A stretch of 64,000 bases of DNA from Barnesiella sp. (GCA_014801075.1 JAAVEW010000005.1:35684-99683), one strand, 5' to 3'; positions 45,479 through 56,114 are shown, counted from the stretch's first letter. Program-made: numbers and translations. Notes: generated from the sequence alone by a model not told the origin.

Positions 45479-46605
45479 CGGCCTTCGATGGCGGCACGGA
45501 AGCGGGCGAGGAACTCGTCGGCCTGTGCGCGGGTGAGACAGAGAGGGGGCAGGAGACGGATGGTGTTGGTGCCGGACGCGCCGGTGAACACGTGCTTGTC
45601 GAAGATAAGACGGCTTCGAAGCTCCTTGACCGGCTCTTCCATCTCGATACCGATCATGAGACCGCGACCGCGCACCTCCTTGATGCCGGGGATACCCTTG
45701 AGCTGCTCAAGCAGGTATGCGCCCACTTCGTCAGCATTCTCAACAAGGCGTTCCTCCTCGATTACATCGAGCACGGCGATAGCCGCAGCGCAGGCAAGAT
45801 GGTTGCCGCCGAATGTGGTGCCGAGCTGACCGTAGACGGGGGTAAACTTGGGCGAAATAAGTACCGCACCCATCGGGAAACCATTAGCTATACCCTTGGC
45901 CACGGTGATGATGTCGGGGCGAATGCCGGCCCACTGATGGGCAAAGAAACGGCCTGAGCGACCGTAGCCCGACTGAATTTCGTCGAGGATAAGCACCACC
46001 CCGGCCTCCTCGGTTACGCTACGCAGTTCGCGCAGGAAAGCGTCGTCGGGGATGCGTATGCCACCCACGCCCTGAATGCCCTCGATGATTACCGCTGCCA
46101 CATCGCCTTTGGCAATCTCAGCCTTTACGGCCTCGATGTCGCCGAGCGGCACGAAGGTCACGTGGCCGTTGTCATTGATGGGGGCTACAATCTTGGGATT
46201 GTCGGTAGCCTCGACAGCAGCCGAGGTGCGGCCGTGGAACGCTTTGCCGAAAGCTATCACACGACGTTTGCCGGTAGCGAACGAGGCGAGTTTGAGAGCG
46301 TTTTCGTTGGCCTCGGCGCCCGAGTTTATAAGGAAAAGCTGATAGTCGTCATACCCCGACACCTTGCCAAGTTTCTCGGCAAGACGATGCTGCAGGGAGT
46401 TCTGCACGGAGTTGGAGTAGAACACCAACCGCGAAGCCTGGTCGGCAAGAGCCTTGAGGTAGTGGGGATGGGAATGGCCTATCGAGATAACGGCATGACC
46501 GCCGTAGAGGTCGAGATACTCCTGTCCGTCAGCATCGTAGGTGTTACAGCCTACGCCTTTCACTATTTCCACATCATAAAGTGGATATACATCAAACAAC
46601 TTCAT
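45475..46605 (-). CDS. argD: Acetylornithine/succinyldiaminopimelate-type aminotransferase
   Basis: NSGAEANENALKLA, LILDEIQSGYGRSGRFFAHQWAGIRPDIITVAKGIANGFPMGA. Confidence 0.9.
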   Translation of the reverse strand: MKLFDVYPLYDVEIVKGVGCNTYDADGQEYLDLYGGHAVISIGHSHPHYLKALADQASRLVFYSNSVQNSLQHRLAEKLGKVSGYDDYQLFLINSGAEANENALKLASFATGKRRVIAFGKAFHGRTSAAVEATDNPKIVAPINDNGHVTFVPLGDIEAVKAEIAKGDVAAVIIEGIQGVGGIRIPDDAFLRELRSVTEEAGVVLILDEIQSGYGRSGRFFAHQWAGIRPDIITVAKGIANGFPMGAVLISPKFTPVYGQLGTTFGGNHLACAAAIAVLDVIEEERLVENADEVGAYLLEQLKGIPGIKEVRGRGLMIGIEMEEPVKELRSRLIFDKHVFTGASGTNTIRLLPPLCLTRAQADEFLARFRAAIEGR

Positions 46606-46695
46606 AAGCTTAAATTTTAATTACAAAGTTAATTTAATAACTTCATATTATAAAATATCGACCCCATTTTTTATCTTTTTTATAACTCGTAGGAG

Positions 46696-48021
46696 TTACA
46701 GGCTGAGGGTCACACCTATCGAGGGACAGAAAGCATGCACGGAGTAGTCGGCCACGAAGGTCTTTTCGCCGAGAATGAAGTCGCGGTAGGTGCAGCTGCG
46801 GTTGTCGGCACCGAGACCGGCCACGTAAAGCAGACCGAGGTCAATCGAGAGATAATCGAGCGGACGGAACGAACAGCCTATCGACGGCTCAATCTTGGTC
46901 ATACCGGGAGTTTCGGGGTTGTAGTGGTTCTTGTCGACGGGAGTGGTATCGAGCATAAGACCGGCGCGAACGTCGAAACGCTTGGAAAGGTCGTACTGCG
47001 CGCCGAGATGGAATGTCCACGAATTGTGGTAATTCTTGGGGATGTTCTGGTTGAACGCGGTGAGATTGGTGTTGAGAAACTCGATGTCGAGCTGCTTGTA
47101 GGCACTCCACTGAGTGAACTGAGCGTCGAAGGCTATGATAAGCGGTTTGACAGGGCGATAGCTGACACCGGCACTGTAGACAGCCGCGCAGGGCATCTGA
47201 GCCTTAAACTCGGCTGTGTTGATGATACCGAGAGTAGGTTCGAGTATGTTCTCGATTTCGACTGAAGCATATTTCATTGTGGCCTCGCCGGCTTTCACTT
47301 TCATCATCATTTCCGAGCGGAAGTTGGCACCGACGGTCCACTGCTTGTTGATGTCGTACATGACACCGACGTTGACTCCTACGCGGGGGTGGGCATTGCC
47401 CGAGAGGTTGACGCTTGCCGGCACTGTGTTTCCGATGGAGGGGAATCCGGGTATCATCTGCTGCATCATGGCGTCGAAGCCCTGAGGAGATACAAGTCCT
47501 TTGTTGAGATTTACATTACCCCACGTCACCATAAGACCTGCACCTACGCTTAGGTTGGGAATGATACGCCATGCGATAGTGGGCTGAATGGTAAACGTCT
47601 TAAGGTCAACCGACTGGTTGAGGTCGGCACCGGGCCAGTTGTCGGTCCAGTTGATTGACGAGCCGTAGGGGGTGTAGAAAGCGATACCGGCTTTGAGATT
47701 ATCATATATCGAAAATCCTACATTGACACTCATGGGAGTTGCTGCCGTGTTGTCGGTTTCGTACTTGCGGCCGTCAGACTTTAAAGTAGCCTCGCCGGTG
47801 GCGAATATAGGTGACACACTGGCTGAAAGTTCAAAATTCTTGTCAAGCCACCCCATGCCTGCGGGGTTGAAAATCTGGCTCTCTGCGCCAAGATGGAGCG
47901 CCGTACCGGTATGTCCCATACCATTTTGCTTCGCGCTAAGAGTGTTGACTTGGTAACCTTCGGCCCAAACTGCCAAAGGAGCTACAGCTGCGACGAGGGC
48001 AGCAACTACAGTTCTTTTCAT
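46696..48021 (-). CDS. OmpP1/FadL family outer-membrane transporter
   Basis: Signal peptide, 'QNGMGHTGTALHLGAESQIFNPAGMGWL', barrel strands. Confidence 0.92.
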   Translation of the reverse strand: MKRTVVAALVAAVAPLAVWAEGYQVNTLSAKQNGMGHTGTALHLGAESQIFNPAGMGWLDKNFELSASVSPIFATGEATLKSDGRKYETDNTAATPMSVNVGFSIYDNLKAGIAFYTPYGSSINWTDNWPGADLNQSVDLKTFTIQPTIAWRIIPNLSVGAGLMVTWGNVNLNKGLVSPQGFDAMMQQMIPGFPSIGNTVPASVNLSGNAHPRVGVNVGVMYDINKQWTVGANFRSEMMMKVKAGEATMKYASVEIENILEPTLGIINTAEFKAQMPCAAVYSAGVSYRPVKPLIIAFDAQFTQWSAYKQLDIEFLNTNLTAFNQNIPKNYHNSWTFHLGAQYDLSKRFDVRAGLMLDTTPVDKNHYNPETPGMTKIEPSIGCSFRPLDYLSIDLGLLYVAGLGADNRSCTYRDFILGEKTFVADYSVHAFCPSIGVTLSL

Positions 48022-48137
48022 AATAAATAGTTTGTTGTCTCATCATCGATTGAGTCAGTCATGGCCGCGCCGCTCCAACTATTTCCACATAAAGCGACGC
48101 TTGCACATAAATCGGAAAAATGAAACAAATTTTCCGA

Positions 48138-48145
48138 CAAAGGTA
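48138..48145 (-). promoter_or_regulatory. -7 box for the FadL-like gene
   Basis: CAAAGGTA on + (TACCTTTG on -). Confidence 0.45.
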
Positions 48146-48779
48146 ACAATAAAACCATTACATACCAATCAAAGAAGTATTAATTTTATAGCAAAAATAT
48201 CCTACTGAGCCGACAATAGTAAACAACAATCTGACATACAAAACATTACGCGCATCACAGCAAGTAACTCAACCCCCATAAATGCGAAATCCGACGACTC
48301 TCACGAGCCATCGAATCTCTAACCTATGATTCACTTTTGTTCTTATTACTAATCTATGGTATAATACTGTATAGTTGCTTTATCTTAATCAATATTCGTT
48401 TTGTCACACATGAGGGTTCGACGAACCGCCGGAACACGCATACGCCATTCCTATACGAGAATCCCATGCAGTAACATTACCGCACGAAAAATGGTGTAAC
48501 GCAGCAACGATTACATCCATCTTTCTTAATTATCTATTAAAATTGTATAATTCGTGAGAATAATACCGATAATACAGTGATAATTCTTTAAGATTATTCT
48601 AAATTGTCTGCCCGGAGGCAAATGTTAGATATAGGTAATGCGTAGGTATTACGGCACAAATATACTACAATATTTCAAAGTTCCATAAAATATTATGGTT
48701 TTTTTATTGAATTTGTAATATTATCACCAATTGATAACAATTAGTAAGCACCGGAATCGTAGCTCAAAAATTATTTTAT

Positions 48780-48787
48780 TATCTTTG
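48780..48787 (+). promoter_or_regulatory. -7 box for the ABC importer operon
   Basis: TATCTTTG 38 nt before the ATG at 48825. Confidence 0.5.
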
Positions 48788-48824
48788 CAACAAATAATTA
48801 TATGCTTTACAGTCCGTTTAGATT

Positions 48825-49919
48825 ATGAGATACATAAATATTCTGTCGGTCATCACATTAGCCACACTCCTCGGCCTCATAGCGGGAGCGTGCGCACGCA
48901 AAACCGACAATCACACCTATGACCGGGAGATATACACCCCGCGCTATGCCACCGGTTTCGCGATAAAAAGCAATGCCGACTCGGTGACGGGTATCCTCAT
49001 CAGCAATCCGTGGCAGGGCGCCGACAACGTGACCATGACCTACCGCGCGGAGCAACCGGCACAGCGCATCGTGGCCATGTCGTCGACCTTCGTCGCCATG
49101 CTCGAAAGCCTCGGCGCGGCCGACCGTATAGTGGGCGTGTCAGGTCTCGACTTCATCAACAGTCCCGCCCTCAACGCCCGCCGCGGAGAGATAGCCGACG
49201 TGGGCTACGACACCAACATCGACTTCGAGAAGATAGTTATGCTCAATCCTGACGTTGTGCTCCTCTACGGCGTCAGCGGTCCCAATCCGGCCGAGGAGAA
49301 GCTTCGCGAGCTCAACATCCCTTATATATACCTGGGCGACTATGTGGAGCAATCGCCGTTAGGCAAAGCCGAGTGGGTGGTTGCCGTAGGAGAAATCGTA
49401 GGCCGCCGCGAGCAGGCCGTAGAGTTGTTCAACTCCATTGCCGACAACTACAACGCTCTGCGTCAAAGCGTAGCCGACTCCGAGTCGAAGCCCCGAGTGA
49501 TGGTCAACGCTCCCTATAACGACGTGTGGTGGGTGCCGTCGGCCGATAACTATATGGCACAGCTCATCGCCGACGCGGGTGGCGACTACGTGTGCGGCGA
49601 TATTTCGGGAAGCGCATCGCAGAGCATCGACCTGGAGGAAGCCTACATGCTTATGAGCGAGGCTGATATATGGCTCAACCCCGGGCAGGCTGTCACGCTC
49701 CGCCAACTCGCGGCCATGACACCGCGGTTCACCGACACCCGACCGTTTACCGCCGGCAACGTCTACAACAACAACCTCAAACTATCGCCCGGCGGAGGCA
49801 ACGACTTCTACGAGTCAGGCGCAATACACCCCGACCTGGTGCTCAAGGACCTAATCAAACTGTTTCACCCCGAAGCGCTCGGCGACTACGACCCGACATT
49901 CTACCGCCGCCTGCAGTAA
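48825..49919 (+). CDS. FecB/BtuF-like ABC transporter substrate-binding lipoprotein
   Basis: Lipobox LIAGACARK; 'RIVAMSSTFVAMLESLGAADRIVGVSGLDF'; next to FecCD and ATPase genes. Confidence 0.92.
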   Translation: MRYINILSVITLATLLGLIAGACARKTDNHTYDREIYTPRYATGFAIKSNADSVTGILISNPWQGADNVTMTYRAEQPAQRIVAMSSTFVAMLESLGAADRIVGVSGLDFINSPALNARRGEIADVGYDTNIDFEKIVMLNPDVVLLYGVSGPNPAEEKLRELNIPYIYLGDYVEQSPLGKAEWVVAVGEIVGRREQAVELFNSIADNYNALRQSVADSESKPRVMVNAPYNDVWWVPSADNYMAQLIADAGGDYVCGDISGSASQSIDLEEAYMLMSEADIWLNPGQAVTLRQLAAMTPRFTDTRPFTAGNVYNNNLKLSPGGGNDFYESGAIHPDLVLKDLIKLFHPEALGDYDPTFYRRLQ

Positions 49920-49970
49920 ATCCACACTGCCGACGGTATCAGTACCCCGCTACCCTATCATAACATTCTC

Positions 49971-50978
49971 ATGAAGAAAAGCCGAAGTCTCATAATATTT
50001 ATCGCGCTGTCGCTGCTGACTGTGCTGTTGCTGCTGCTCGATCTCGGAGCAGGCTCGGTGACTATAAGCATCGGCGACGTTGCCGACGCGCTGACGGGCA
50101 ACTGCGACAACCCCGCGATAGCCAAGATAGTGATTGACATACGATTAATCAAAGGAGTGGTTGCGATACTGGCAGGCATGGCTCTGTCGGTCAGCGGATT
50201 GCAGATGCAGACACTCTTCCGCAACCCGTTGGCCGGACCTTACGTGCTCGGTGTCAGCTCGGGAGCGTCGTTGGCCGTGGCACTTTTCATACTCGGCGCG
50301 CCGCTCACGGGCGGACTGTCGGGCACGGCGGCATCGCTCGGCATGACCGGAGCCGCGCTTATCGGTTCGGGTGCCGTGCTGGCGCTTGTCGGCATCGTGG
50401 GGCGACGCATCAAGGATATCATGGTGGTGCTGATTCTCGGCATCATGGTATCGTCGGGCATCAGCGCAATCGTGCAGATATTGCAGTATCTCAGTACAGA
50501 TGAGGCGCTTAAATCATTTGTGATATGGACAATGGGGTCGCTCGGCAATGTCACTTCGGAGCAACTTCCCGTGCTTGCCGCAGTGATGGCGACAGGACTG
50601 CTGCTCGCCGTGGCTACCATCAAGTCGCTCAACCTGCTTCTGCTCGGCGAGGAGTATGCCGTGACGATGGGCTACGACCGCCGCCGCTCACGCACGATAG
50701 TGCTGATTTCCACGACTTTGCTTGCGGGAGGCGTCACTGCGTTCTGCGGCCCAATCGGGTTTGTCGGGCTCGCATTGCCCCACGTGGCGAGGGTACTCTT
50801 TGCCACCTCCGACCACCGCGTGCTCCTGCCGGGCGCCGCACTTACAGGTGCTGTGGTGATGCTCGGCTGCGATATAGTTTCTAAATCATTTGTAATACCG
50901 GTCAACGCTGTCACTTCGCTCGCGGGCATACCGATTGTGATATGGATAGTGTTCCGAAACCGACGCATATCAGTATGA
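49971..50978 (+). CDS. FecCD family ABC permease (iron-siderophore/cobalamin type)
   Basis: 'MALSVSGLQMQTLFRNPLAGPYVLGVSSGASLAVAL', 'CGPIGFVGLALPHVAR'. Confidence 0.95.
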   Translation: MKKSRSLIIFIALSLLTVLLLLLDLGAGSVTISIGDVADALTGNCDNPAIAKIVIDIRLIKGVVAILAGMALSVSGLQMQTLFRNPLAGPYVLGVSSGASLAVALFILGAPLTGGLSGTAASLGMTGAALIGSGAVLALVGIVGRRIKDIMVVLILGIMVSSGISAIVQILQYLSTDEALKSFVIWTMGSLGNVTSEQLPVLAAVMATGLLLAVATIKSLNLLLLGEEYAVTMGYDRRRSRTIVLISTTLLAGGVTAFCGPIGFVGLALPHVARVLFATSDHRVLLPGAALTGAVVMLGCDIVSKSFVIPVNAVTSLAGIPIVIWIVFRNRRISV

Positions 50979-51697
50979 TAGAACTCAGAAACGTAGGAAT
51001 AGGTTACGGCTCGCGGGAGCTTGTCACCGGCGCCGATGCTACTTTTGCGCCGGCCACACTGACTGCTATTATTGGCCGCAACGGAGCAGGTAAGTCGACC
51101 TTGCTCCGCGCCGTGGCAGGACTTGGCAAGATTACAGCCGGTGAAATCGTTATCGACGGCAAGGTAAGGTTTGAGTCGGCGATGGAACGCGCGCGGGCCA
51201 TAGCGTTTGTCAATACGGAGCGCATCCGCGTGGCCAACATGCGTTGCCGTGACCTCGTAGGGCTTGGTCGCGCGCCATATACCGATTGGGCGGGGCGGCT
51301 CGGCAAACGTGACTGGGCTATCGTCGACGAAGCGCTCGACACCGTTGGCATGAGTGACTATGCCATGCGCACACTCGACTCGATGAGCGACGGCGAGTGC
51401 CAGCGCGTCATGATTGCCCGCGCCCTGGCTCAAGATACGCCCAATATTCTGCTCGACGAACCCACCTCGTTTCTCGATATTCCCAACCGCTATCAACTGA
51501 TGGAACTGCTCGGCATGCTCGCCCGCGACAAAGGGAAAACGGTAATCCTGTCGACCCACGAACTCGACATAGCCCTCGCCACAGCCGACAACATAGCACT
51601 AATCGACACCCCTCGCCTGTCGCTCCTGCCGGCCTCCGCCCCCTCAACCCGCGCCACAGTAGCGCAGGCCTTCAACCTCCCCGCCAATCTACTCTAA
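50975..51697 (+). CDS. FecE/BtuD-like ABC ATPase
   Basis: Walker A GRNGAGKSTLL; signature MSDGECQRVMIARAL; Walker B NILLDEPTSFLD; start MIELRNVGIGYG. Confidence 0.95.
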   Translation: MIELRNVGIGYGSRELVTGADATFAPATLTAIIGRNGAGKSTLLRAVAGLGKITAGEIVIDGKVRFESAMERARAIAFVNTERIRVANMRCRDLVGLGRAPYTDWAGRLGKRDWAIVDEALDTVGMSDYAMRTLDSMSDGECQRVMIARALAQDTPNILLDEPTSFLDIPNRYQLMELLGMLARDKGKTVILSTHELDIALATADNIALIDTPRLSLLPASAPSTRATVAQAFNLPANLL

Positions 51698-51761
51698 TCC
51701 CCAACCACAAATACCAACTGTAATTGATATTGTAAATAGTTACAAAACTATGTAAGCAGTA

Positions 51762-51845
51762 GAGACGCGATAAATCGCGTCCGCATCCGGGTGGCATAAC
51801 AGTTAAATATCAACGACTTATGTGGACGCGATTTATCGCGTCCCT
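51762..51845. repeat. Dispersed paired-hairpin repeat, family 1, copy B (inverted relative to copy A)
   Basis: GACGCGA-TAAA-TCGCGTC ... GGACGCGA-TTTA-TCGCGTCC separated by 41 nt; reverse complement aligns to 7757-7841. Confidence 0.85.
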
Positions 51846-51903
51846 ACAAACATGCAGTCATTTGCATCACCGCTATCCCCTCGCATATTAGGATGCGTCA
51901 CGA

Positions 51904-52848
51904 TTATTTGTGGTGGAAGAGGGAGTTCCAGATGGAGCGGAATGGGGTTATCAGCGGGCGGAAGGGTTGCTTGTCGCCGGGGATGAAGATATTGAGCCCT
52001 GCGTGATGACACTTTATATCCATTATGTCATCGAGAATCATCGGTTCGCCGTCGATATGCGCCGGGCCCTCGTTAGTGCGGTAGATAACGGCAGCAGGAG
52101 CCCGTAGTGAGTGAATCAGCGTGTTGGAATCGATATAGCCGGTGAAGAGGTCCATACCCACCATAGCCGTGTCAATCGGCGAGCCTTGATGAATGATGAT
52201 AATGTCGAGGAGACCGTCGGTGATTGAAGCCTTGGGCGCGATGTAAGCGTTGTTACCATACTGCGATGCGTTGCAGCATGCTACCACAAAGGCGCGCTCG
52301 GTGAGTATCTTTCCGTTGGCCGAGATGGTGTAAGTGTCAGGCTTGTAATTAATATACTGCGTCAGCGCGCTCTTGAGATATGTAAAGAGTCCGCGCTTGC
52401 TCTGCTTGGCAAAATTGTGTGACACCGCAGCGTCAAATCCTACGCCAAACGTGCAGAAGAACGGATGTCGGTTGACCGTACCGTAGTCACACTGCGCCAC
52501 TATGCCGCGACCCACTACTTCGAGCGCCCCGTCAACACTGATGGGAATACCGATATGACGGGCAAGACCATTGCCTGAGCCTGAGGGGATTATGCCGAAC
52601 TTCACGGGCGTCTCACACAGAGCCTGCGCCGTCTCGTTGACAGTGCCGTCACCTCCGGCCGCAAGCACCACCTCATAACCTTTCTCTACAGCCTCGGCGG
52701 CCAGTCGCGTGGCATCGCCGCGACAGCCCGTGTAGCGCACGTCGAGGTTGTAGCCTGCATTTCGCATGGCTTTCTCGACCTTCGAGTCGAGGCCTTTTTT
52801 CTTCGACGTACCCGATATCGGGTTGATTATGAGCATCGCATCGGCCAT
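51904..52848 (-). CDS. Diacylglycerol kinase family (YegS-like) lipid kinase
   Basis: MADAMLIINPISGTSKKKG; VVLAAGGDGTVNETAQAL; IPSGSGNGLARH. The ORF-track start at 53079 is over-extended. Confidence 0.93.
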   Translation of the reverse strand: MADAMLIINPISGTSKKKGLDSKVEKAMRNAGYNLDVRYTGCRGDATRLAAEAVEKGYEVVLAAGGDGTVNETAQALCETPVKFGIIPSGSGNGLARHIGIPISVDGALEVVGRGIVAQCDYGTVNRHPFFCTFGVGFDAAVSHNFAKQSKRGLFTYLKSALTQYINYKPDTYTISANGKILTERAFVVACCNASQYGNNAYIAPKASITDGLLDIIIIHQGSPIDTAMVGMDLFTGYIDSNTLIHSLRAPAAVIYRTNEGPAHIDGEPMILDDIMDIKCHHAGLNIFIPGDKQPFRPLITPFRSIWNSLFHHK

Positions 52849-52950
52849 AGTAATCTTCGTTGGTGATTTTACAGTGTACAAAAGCAGGTACAAAAGTAGG
52901 GAAAATCTCATAAAAAAACAATAAAAGCGGCAACAACGCGTTAAATTGGT

Positions 52951-53676
52951 ATGAAACGCGTTAAACTCATATTGCTCACATTGTTGGCTATCATACCCAT
53001 GGTATCGGTAAGCGCACAGTCGAGACAGCTCAACGACAAGCTGCTCAACCGTCCGTATGCAGACATGCGCCGATGGCACTTAGGTTTTGCGGTGGGGCTC
53101 CATACTCAGGATTTACGCTTCACCCACAACGGTTTTATAACTCCCGACGGCGAGTCGTGGTTCATGGAGCAGCCATCGTTCCAACCCGGCTTCAACGTCA
53201 ACGGCCTCTTTGACCTGCGTCTCAACGACTACTTCAACGTGCGCTTCACTCCGGGCCTCTACTTCGGCAACCGCGACCTGCGTTTCCACGAAGTCAACAC
53301 CGGCGCCGAGGAGCGACAGAGCCTCAAATCGGCCTACCTCGCACTCCCCGTCGACCTTAAATTCTCGGCCATGCGACTGCGCAACCTCCGCCCCTACGTC
53401 ACTGCCGGCATCATGCCCGCAATGGACCTCACCCGCAAGAGCGGCGAGTATATAAAGCTGAAGAGCAGCGACTTCTACCTGACATGCGGATTTGGCTGCG
53501 ACCTCTATCTCCCCTATTTCAAGCTCATACCCGAGGTGAAATTCTGCTTCGGACTTGTCGACGTCATTGACCATGACCGCCCCGACCTCACCGATGACCC
53601 CGCGAAACAGAAATTCACCCAATCGCTCAAAAAGGCAGTATCATCAATGGTGGTATTCAGTTTTTATTTCGAATGA
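52951..53676 (+). CDS. PorT-like T9SS outer-membrane beta-barrel protein
   Basis: Signal peptide; 'MRRWHLGFAVGLHTQDLRFTHNG...EQPSFQPGFNVNGLFDLRLNDYFNVRFTPGLYFGNRDLRF' resembles PorT; immediately upstream of porP. Confidence 0.75.
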   Translation: MKRVKLILLTLLAIIPMVSVSAQSRQLNDKLLNRPYADMRRWHLGFAVGLHTQDLRFTHNGFITPDGESWFMEQPSFQPGFNVNGLFDLRLNDYFNVRFTPGLYFGNRDLRFHEVNTGAEERQSLKSAYLALPVDLKFSAMRLRNLRPYVTAGIMPAMDLTRKSGEYIKLKSSDFYLTCGFGCDLYLPYFKLIPEVKFCFGLVDVIDHDRPDLTDDPAKQKFTQSLKKAVSSMVVFSFYFE

Positions 53677-54668
53677 CACGCAATATATCTACAATCATAT
53701 CACGCCTGACCATTGCGCTGGCCATGCTTCTTGCAGCGGCCGGAGCGAGCGCTCAGAGCGACGCTCAGTTCTCTCAATACTATCAGGTGAAGAACTACTA
53801 CAACCCTGCCGCAATCGGCACCTCCGACCTGCTCAACATACGAGGCGGCGCGCGCCTGCAATGGGTAGGTATCGACAATGCCCCCAAATCGTTTGCCGCC
53901 ACCGCCGAGATGCCTCTCATGCTTTTCAAGAAACGTCTTGGCGTGGGCCTTCTCATGCAGCAGGAGAGCATGGGTCTCTACAAGAACCTCACCGTCGGGG
54001 CACAGGTTGGCTACAAGCTGAAACTATTTAAAGGCGAACTCACCGCCGGACTCCAGTTGGGATTCATCAACGAGTCGTTCAAAGGCTCGGACGTGGTGCT
54101 TCCCGACGATGACAACTACCATCAGGGCAACGACGAGGCCATACCGATGAACGACCTCAACGGCAATGCCTTCGACCTCGGAGTCGGTGTGTTCTACACC
54201 CGCGGCAACTGGTGGGGCGGCCTCTCGCTGACCCACGCCACGCAGCCCGTCATAAGCCTCAAAGCCGACACCGGCGACTCGTCGCTTGAAAAAAATTATG
54301 AATTTCAGGTGGGCCGCACGCTATATTTTATGGCGGGAGGCAATATTCCTGTAAAAAATACGTTATTTGAAGTGATGCCGTCGATATTGGTGAAAAGCGA
54401 CTTCACGTTTACCACCGCCGAGGCTACCGCGAGATTGCGATACAACAAATTTCTCACGGCAGGTATCGGCTATCGGTACAACGACGCGGTGACTATCAGC
54501 CTCGGCGCCGAAATCAAAGGTTTCTACCTCGGTTACGCCTACGACTACGCCACCTCGGCCATCGCCAAAGCCTCTTCGGGCAGCCATGAGATATTTGCGG
54601 GCTACTCTCTCAAGCTCGATTTCTCAGAAAAGAATAAGAACAAACATAAGAGCATACGCATACTTTAA
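53673..54668 (+). CDS. porP: PorP/SprF family T9SS membrane protein
   Basis: 'SAQSDAQFSQYYQVKNYYNPAAIGTSDLLNIRGGARLQW' motif of PorP/SprF. Confidence 0.93.
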   Translation: MTRNISTIISRLTIALAMLLAAAGASAQSDAQFSQYYQVKNYYNPAAIGTSDLLNIRGGARLQWVGIDNAPKSFAATAEMPLMLFKKRLGVGLLMQQESMGLYKNLTVGAQVGYKLKLFKGELTAGLQLGFINESFKGSDVVLPDDDNYHQGNDEAIPMNDLNGNAFDLGVGVFYTRGNWWGGLSLTHATQPVISLKADTGDSSLEKNYEFQVGRTLYFMAGGNIPVKNTLFEVMPSILVKSDFTFTTAEATARLRYNKFLTAGIGYRYNDAVTISLGAEIKGFYLGYAYDYATSAIAKASSGSHEIFAGYSLKLDFSEKNKNKHKSIRIL

Positions 54669-54671
54669 GAC

Positions 54672-56114
54672 ATGAAAAGAAAATCTCTTTATCTCCTTCC
54701 GATAGCAGCGACGATGCTGACAGCAGCAGCATCATGTGCCACAGGGTCACGCAACGCAAGCGGCGGTGAAGTCACCGGCGTGGGCGGTATGTCGTGGGCC
54801 GAACCTACCCCCTACGGGATGGTGCTCGTGTCGAGAGGTTCGATGGAAGTAGGCCCGCAGAAGGCCGACAGCCTGTGGAATCTCCCCGCATCGGCACGCG
54901 GTGTGTCGGTCGACGCTTTCTGGATGGACGAGACCGAAATAACCAACTCCAAGTACAAGCAGTTCGTATTCTGGGTGCGCGACTCCATTATCCGCGAGCG
55001 TCTTGCCGACCCGGCCTACGGCGGCAACGAAGCGTTTAAAATCGAGGAGGACAAGGACGGCAACCCCATCACTCCCCACCTCAACTGGAACAAGCCTATT
55101 CCCTGGCGCAACGCCAACGAGGATGAGCAGCGTGCCATCGAGAGCGTGTATCGCACCAATCCCATCACGGGTCAGCGCGAACTCGATCCCGAGCAGCTCA
55201 ACTACCGCTACGAAATCTACAACCACACCGAGGCAGCCAAGCGTAAGAACCGTCTTGACCCTCGCCGTCGCGAGTATAACACCGACCGCCCCACCCCCAC
55301 CGATGTGCCCATCATATCCAAGGACACCGCCTACATCGACGACGAGGGCGAAATCGTGCGCCGCACCATCACCCGCGGCCTGACCGGCAACTATGACTTC
55401 CTCAACACTTATATAGTTAATGTGTACCCCGACACCACCGCCTGGGTCAACGACTTCGACAACGCTTACAACGAGCCTTACGTGCGCATGTACTTCTCGC
55501 ACGGCGGTTACAGCGACTATCCCGTGGTAGGTGTAAGCTGGGAGCAGGCCAACGCGTTCTGCAACTGGCGTACCGACTACCTGCGCCGCGCCCTCGGCCG
55601 CGAAGGCGTCTACGTTGAGCCCTACCGCCTCCCCACCGAGGCCGAGTGGGAATACGCAGCCCGCGCCGGTGTCAACGAAAACATGTACCCCTGGGAGGGT
55701 GACCTCCCCCTGAGCGAGGACAAAGGTTGCTTCTACGCCAACTTCAAGCCTAACGAAGGCAACTACGTGAAGGACGGACAGCTCATCACGGCGCGCGTAG
55801 GCACCTACGCCCCCAATGATTTCGGTCTCTACGACATGGCGGGTAACGTGAGCGAATGGACCTCGACGGCCTACACCGAGAGCGTCAGCAAGCTCACCAG
55901 CGACCTCAACCCCGAGTATCGCTACGACGCAGCCCAGGAGGACCCCTACAAGATGAAGCGCAAGATTGTGCGCGGCGGTTCGTGGAAGGACATCGCCCAC
56001 AACATCCGCTCCGACATACGCATGTGGGAATACCAGAACGAGCAGCGCTCATATATCGGATTCCGCTGCGTGCGCTCCCAGATAGGTTTCGCCAAAGGAA
56101 ACAAACTGAAATAA
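54672..56114 (+). CDS. porK: T9SS ring lipoprotein PorK/GldK (SUMF1/FGE fold)
   Basis: 'MVLVSRGSMEVGPQ', 'WEQANAFCNWRTDYLR', 'RLPTEAEWEYAARAG', 'DMAGNVSEWTSTAY'; first gene of the K-L-M-N order. Confidence 0.93.
   Translation: MKRKSLYLLPIAATMLTAAASCATGSRNASGGEVTGVGGMSWAEPTPYGMVLVSRGSMEVGPQKADSLWNLPASARGVSVDAFWMDETEITNSKYKQFVFWVRDSIIRERLADPAYGGNEAFKIEEDKDGNPITPHLNWNKPIPWRNANEDEQRAIESVYRTNPITGQRELDPEQLNYRYEIYNHTEAAKRKNRLDPRRREYNTDRPTPTDVPIISKDTAYIDDEGEIVRRTITRGLTGNYDFLNTYIVNVYPDTTAWVNDFDNAYNEPYVRMYFSHGGYSDYPVVGVSWEQANAFCNWRTDYLRRALGREGVYVEPYRLPTEAEWEYAARAGVNENMYPWEGDLPLSEDKGCFYANFKPNEGNYVKDGQLITARVGTYAPNDFGLYDMAGNVSEWTSTAYTESVSKLTSDLNPEYRYDAAQEDPYKMKRKIVRGGSWKDIAHNIRSDIRMWEYQNEQRSYIGFRCVRSQIGFAKGNKLK

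Noticed and set aside
54747-56000. 417-aa minus-strand ORF antisense to porK
   Set aside because: Shadow ORF of a GC-biased gene; low-complexity V/G/A/H-rich translation with no domain, while porK on the plus strand is unambiguous.
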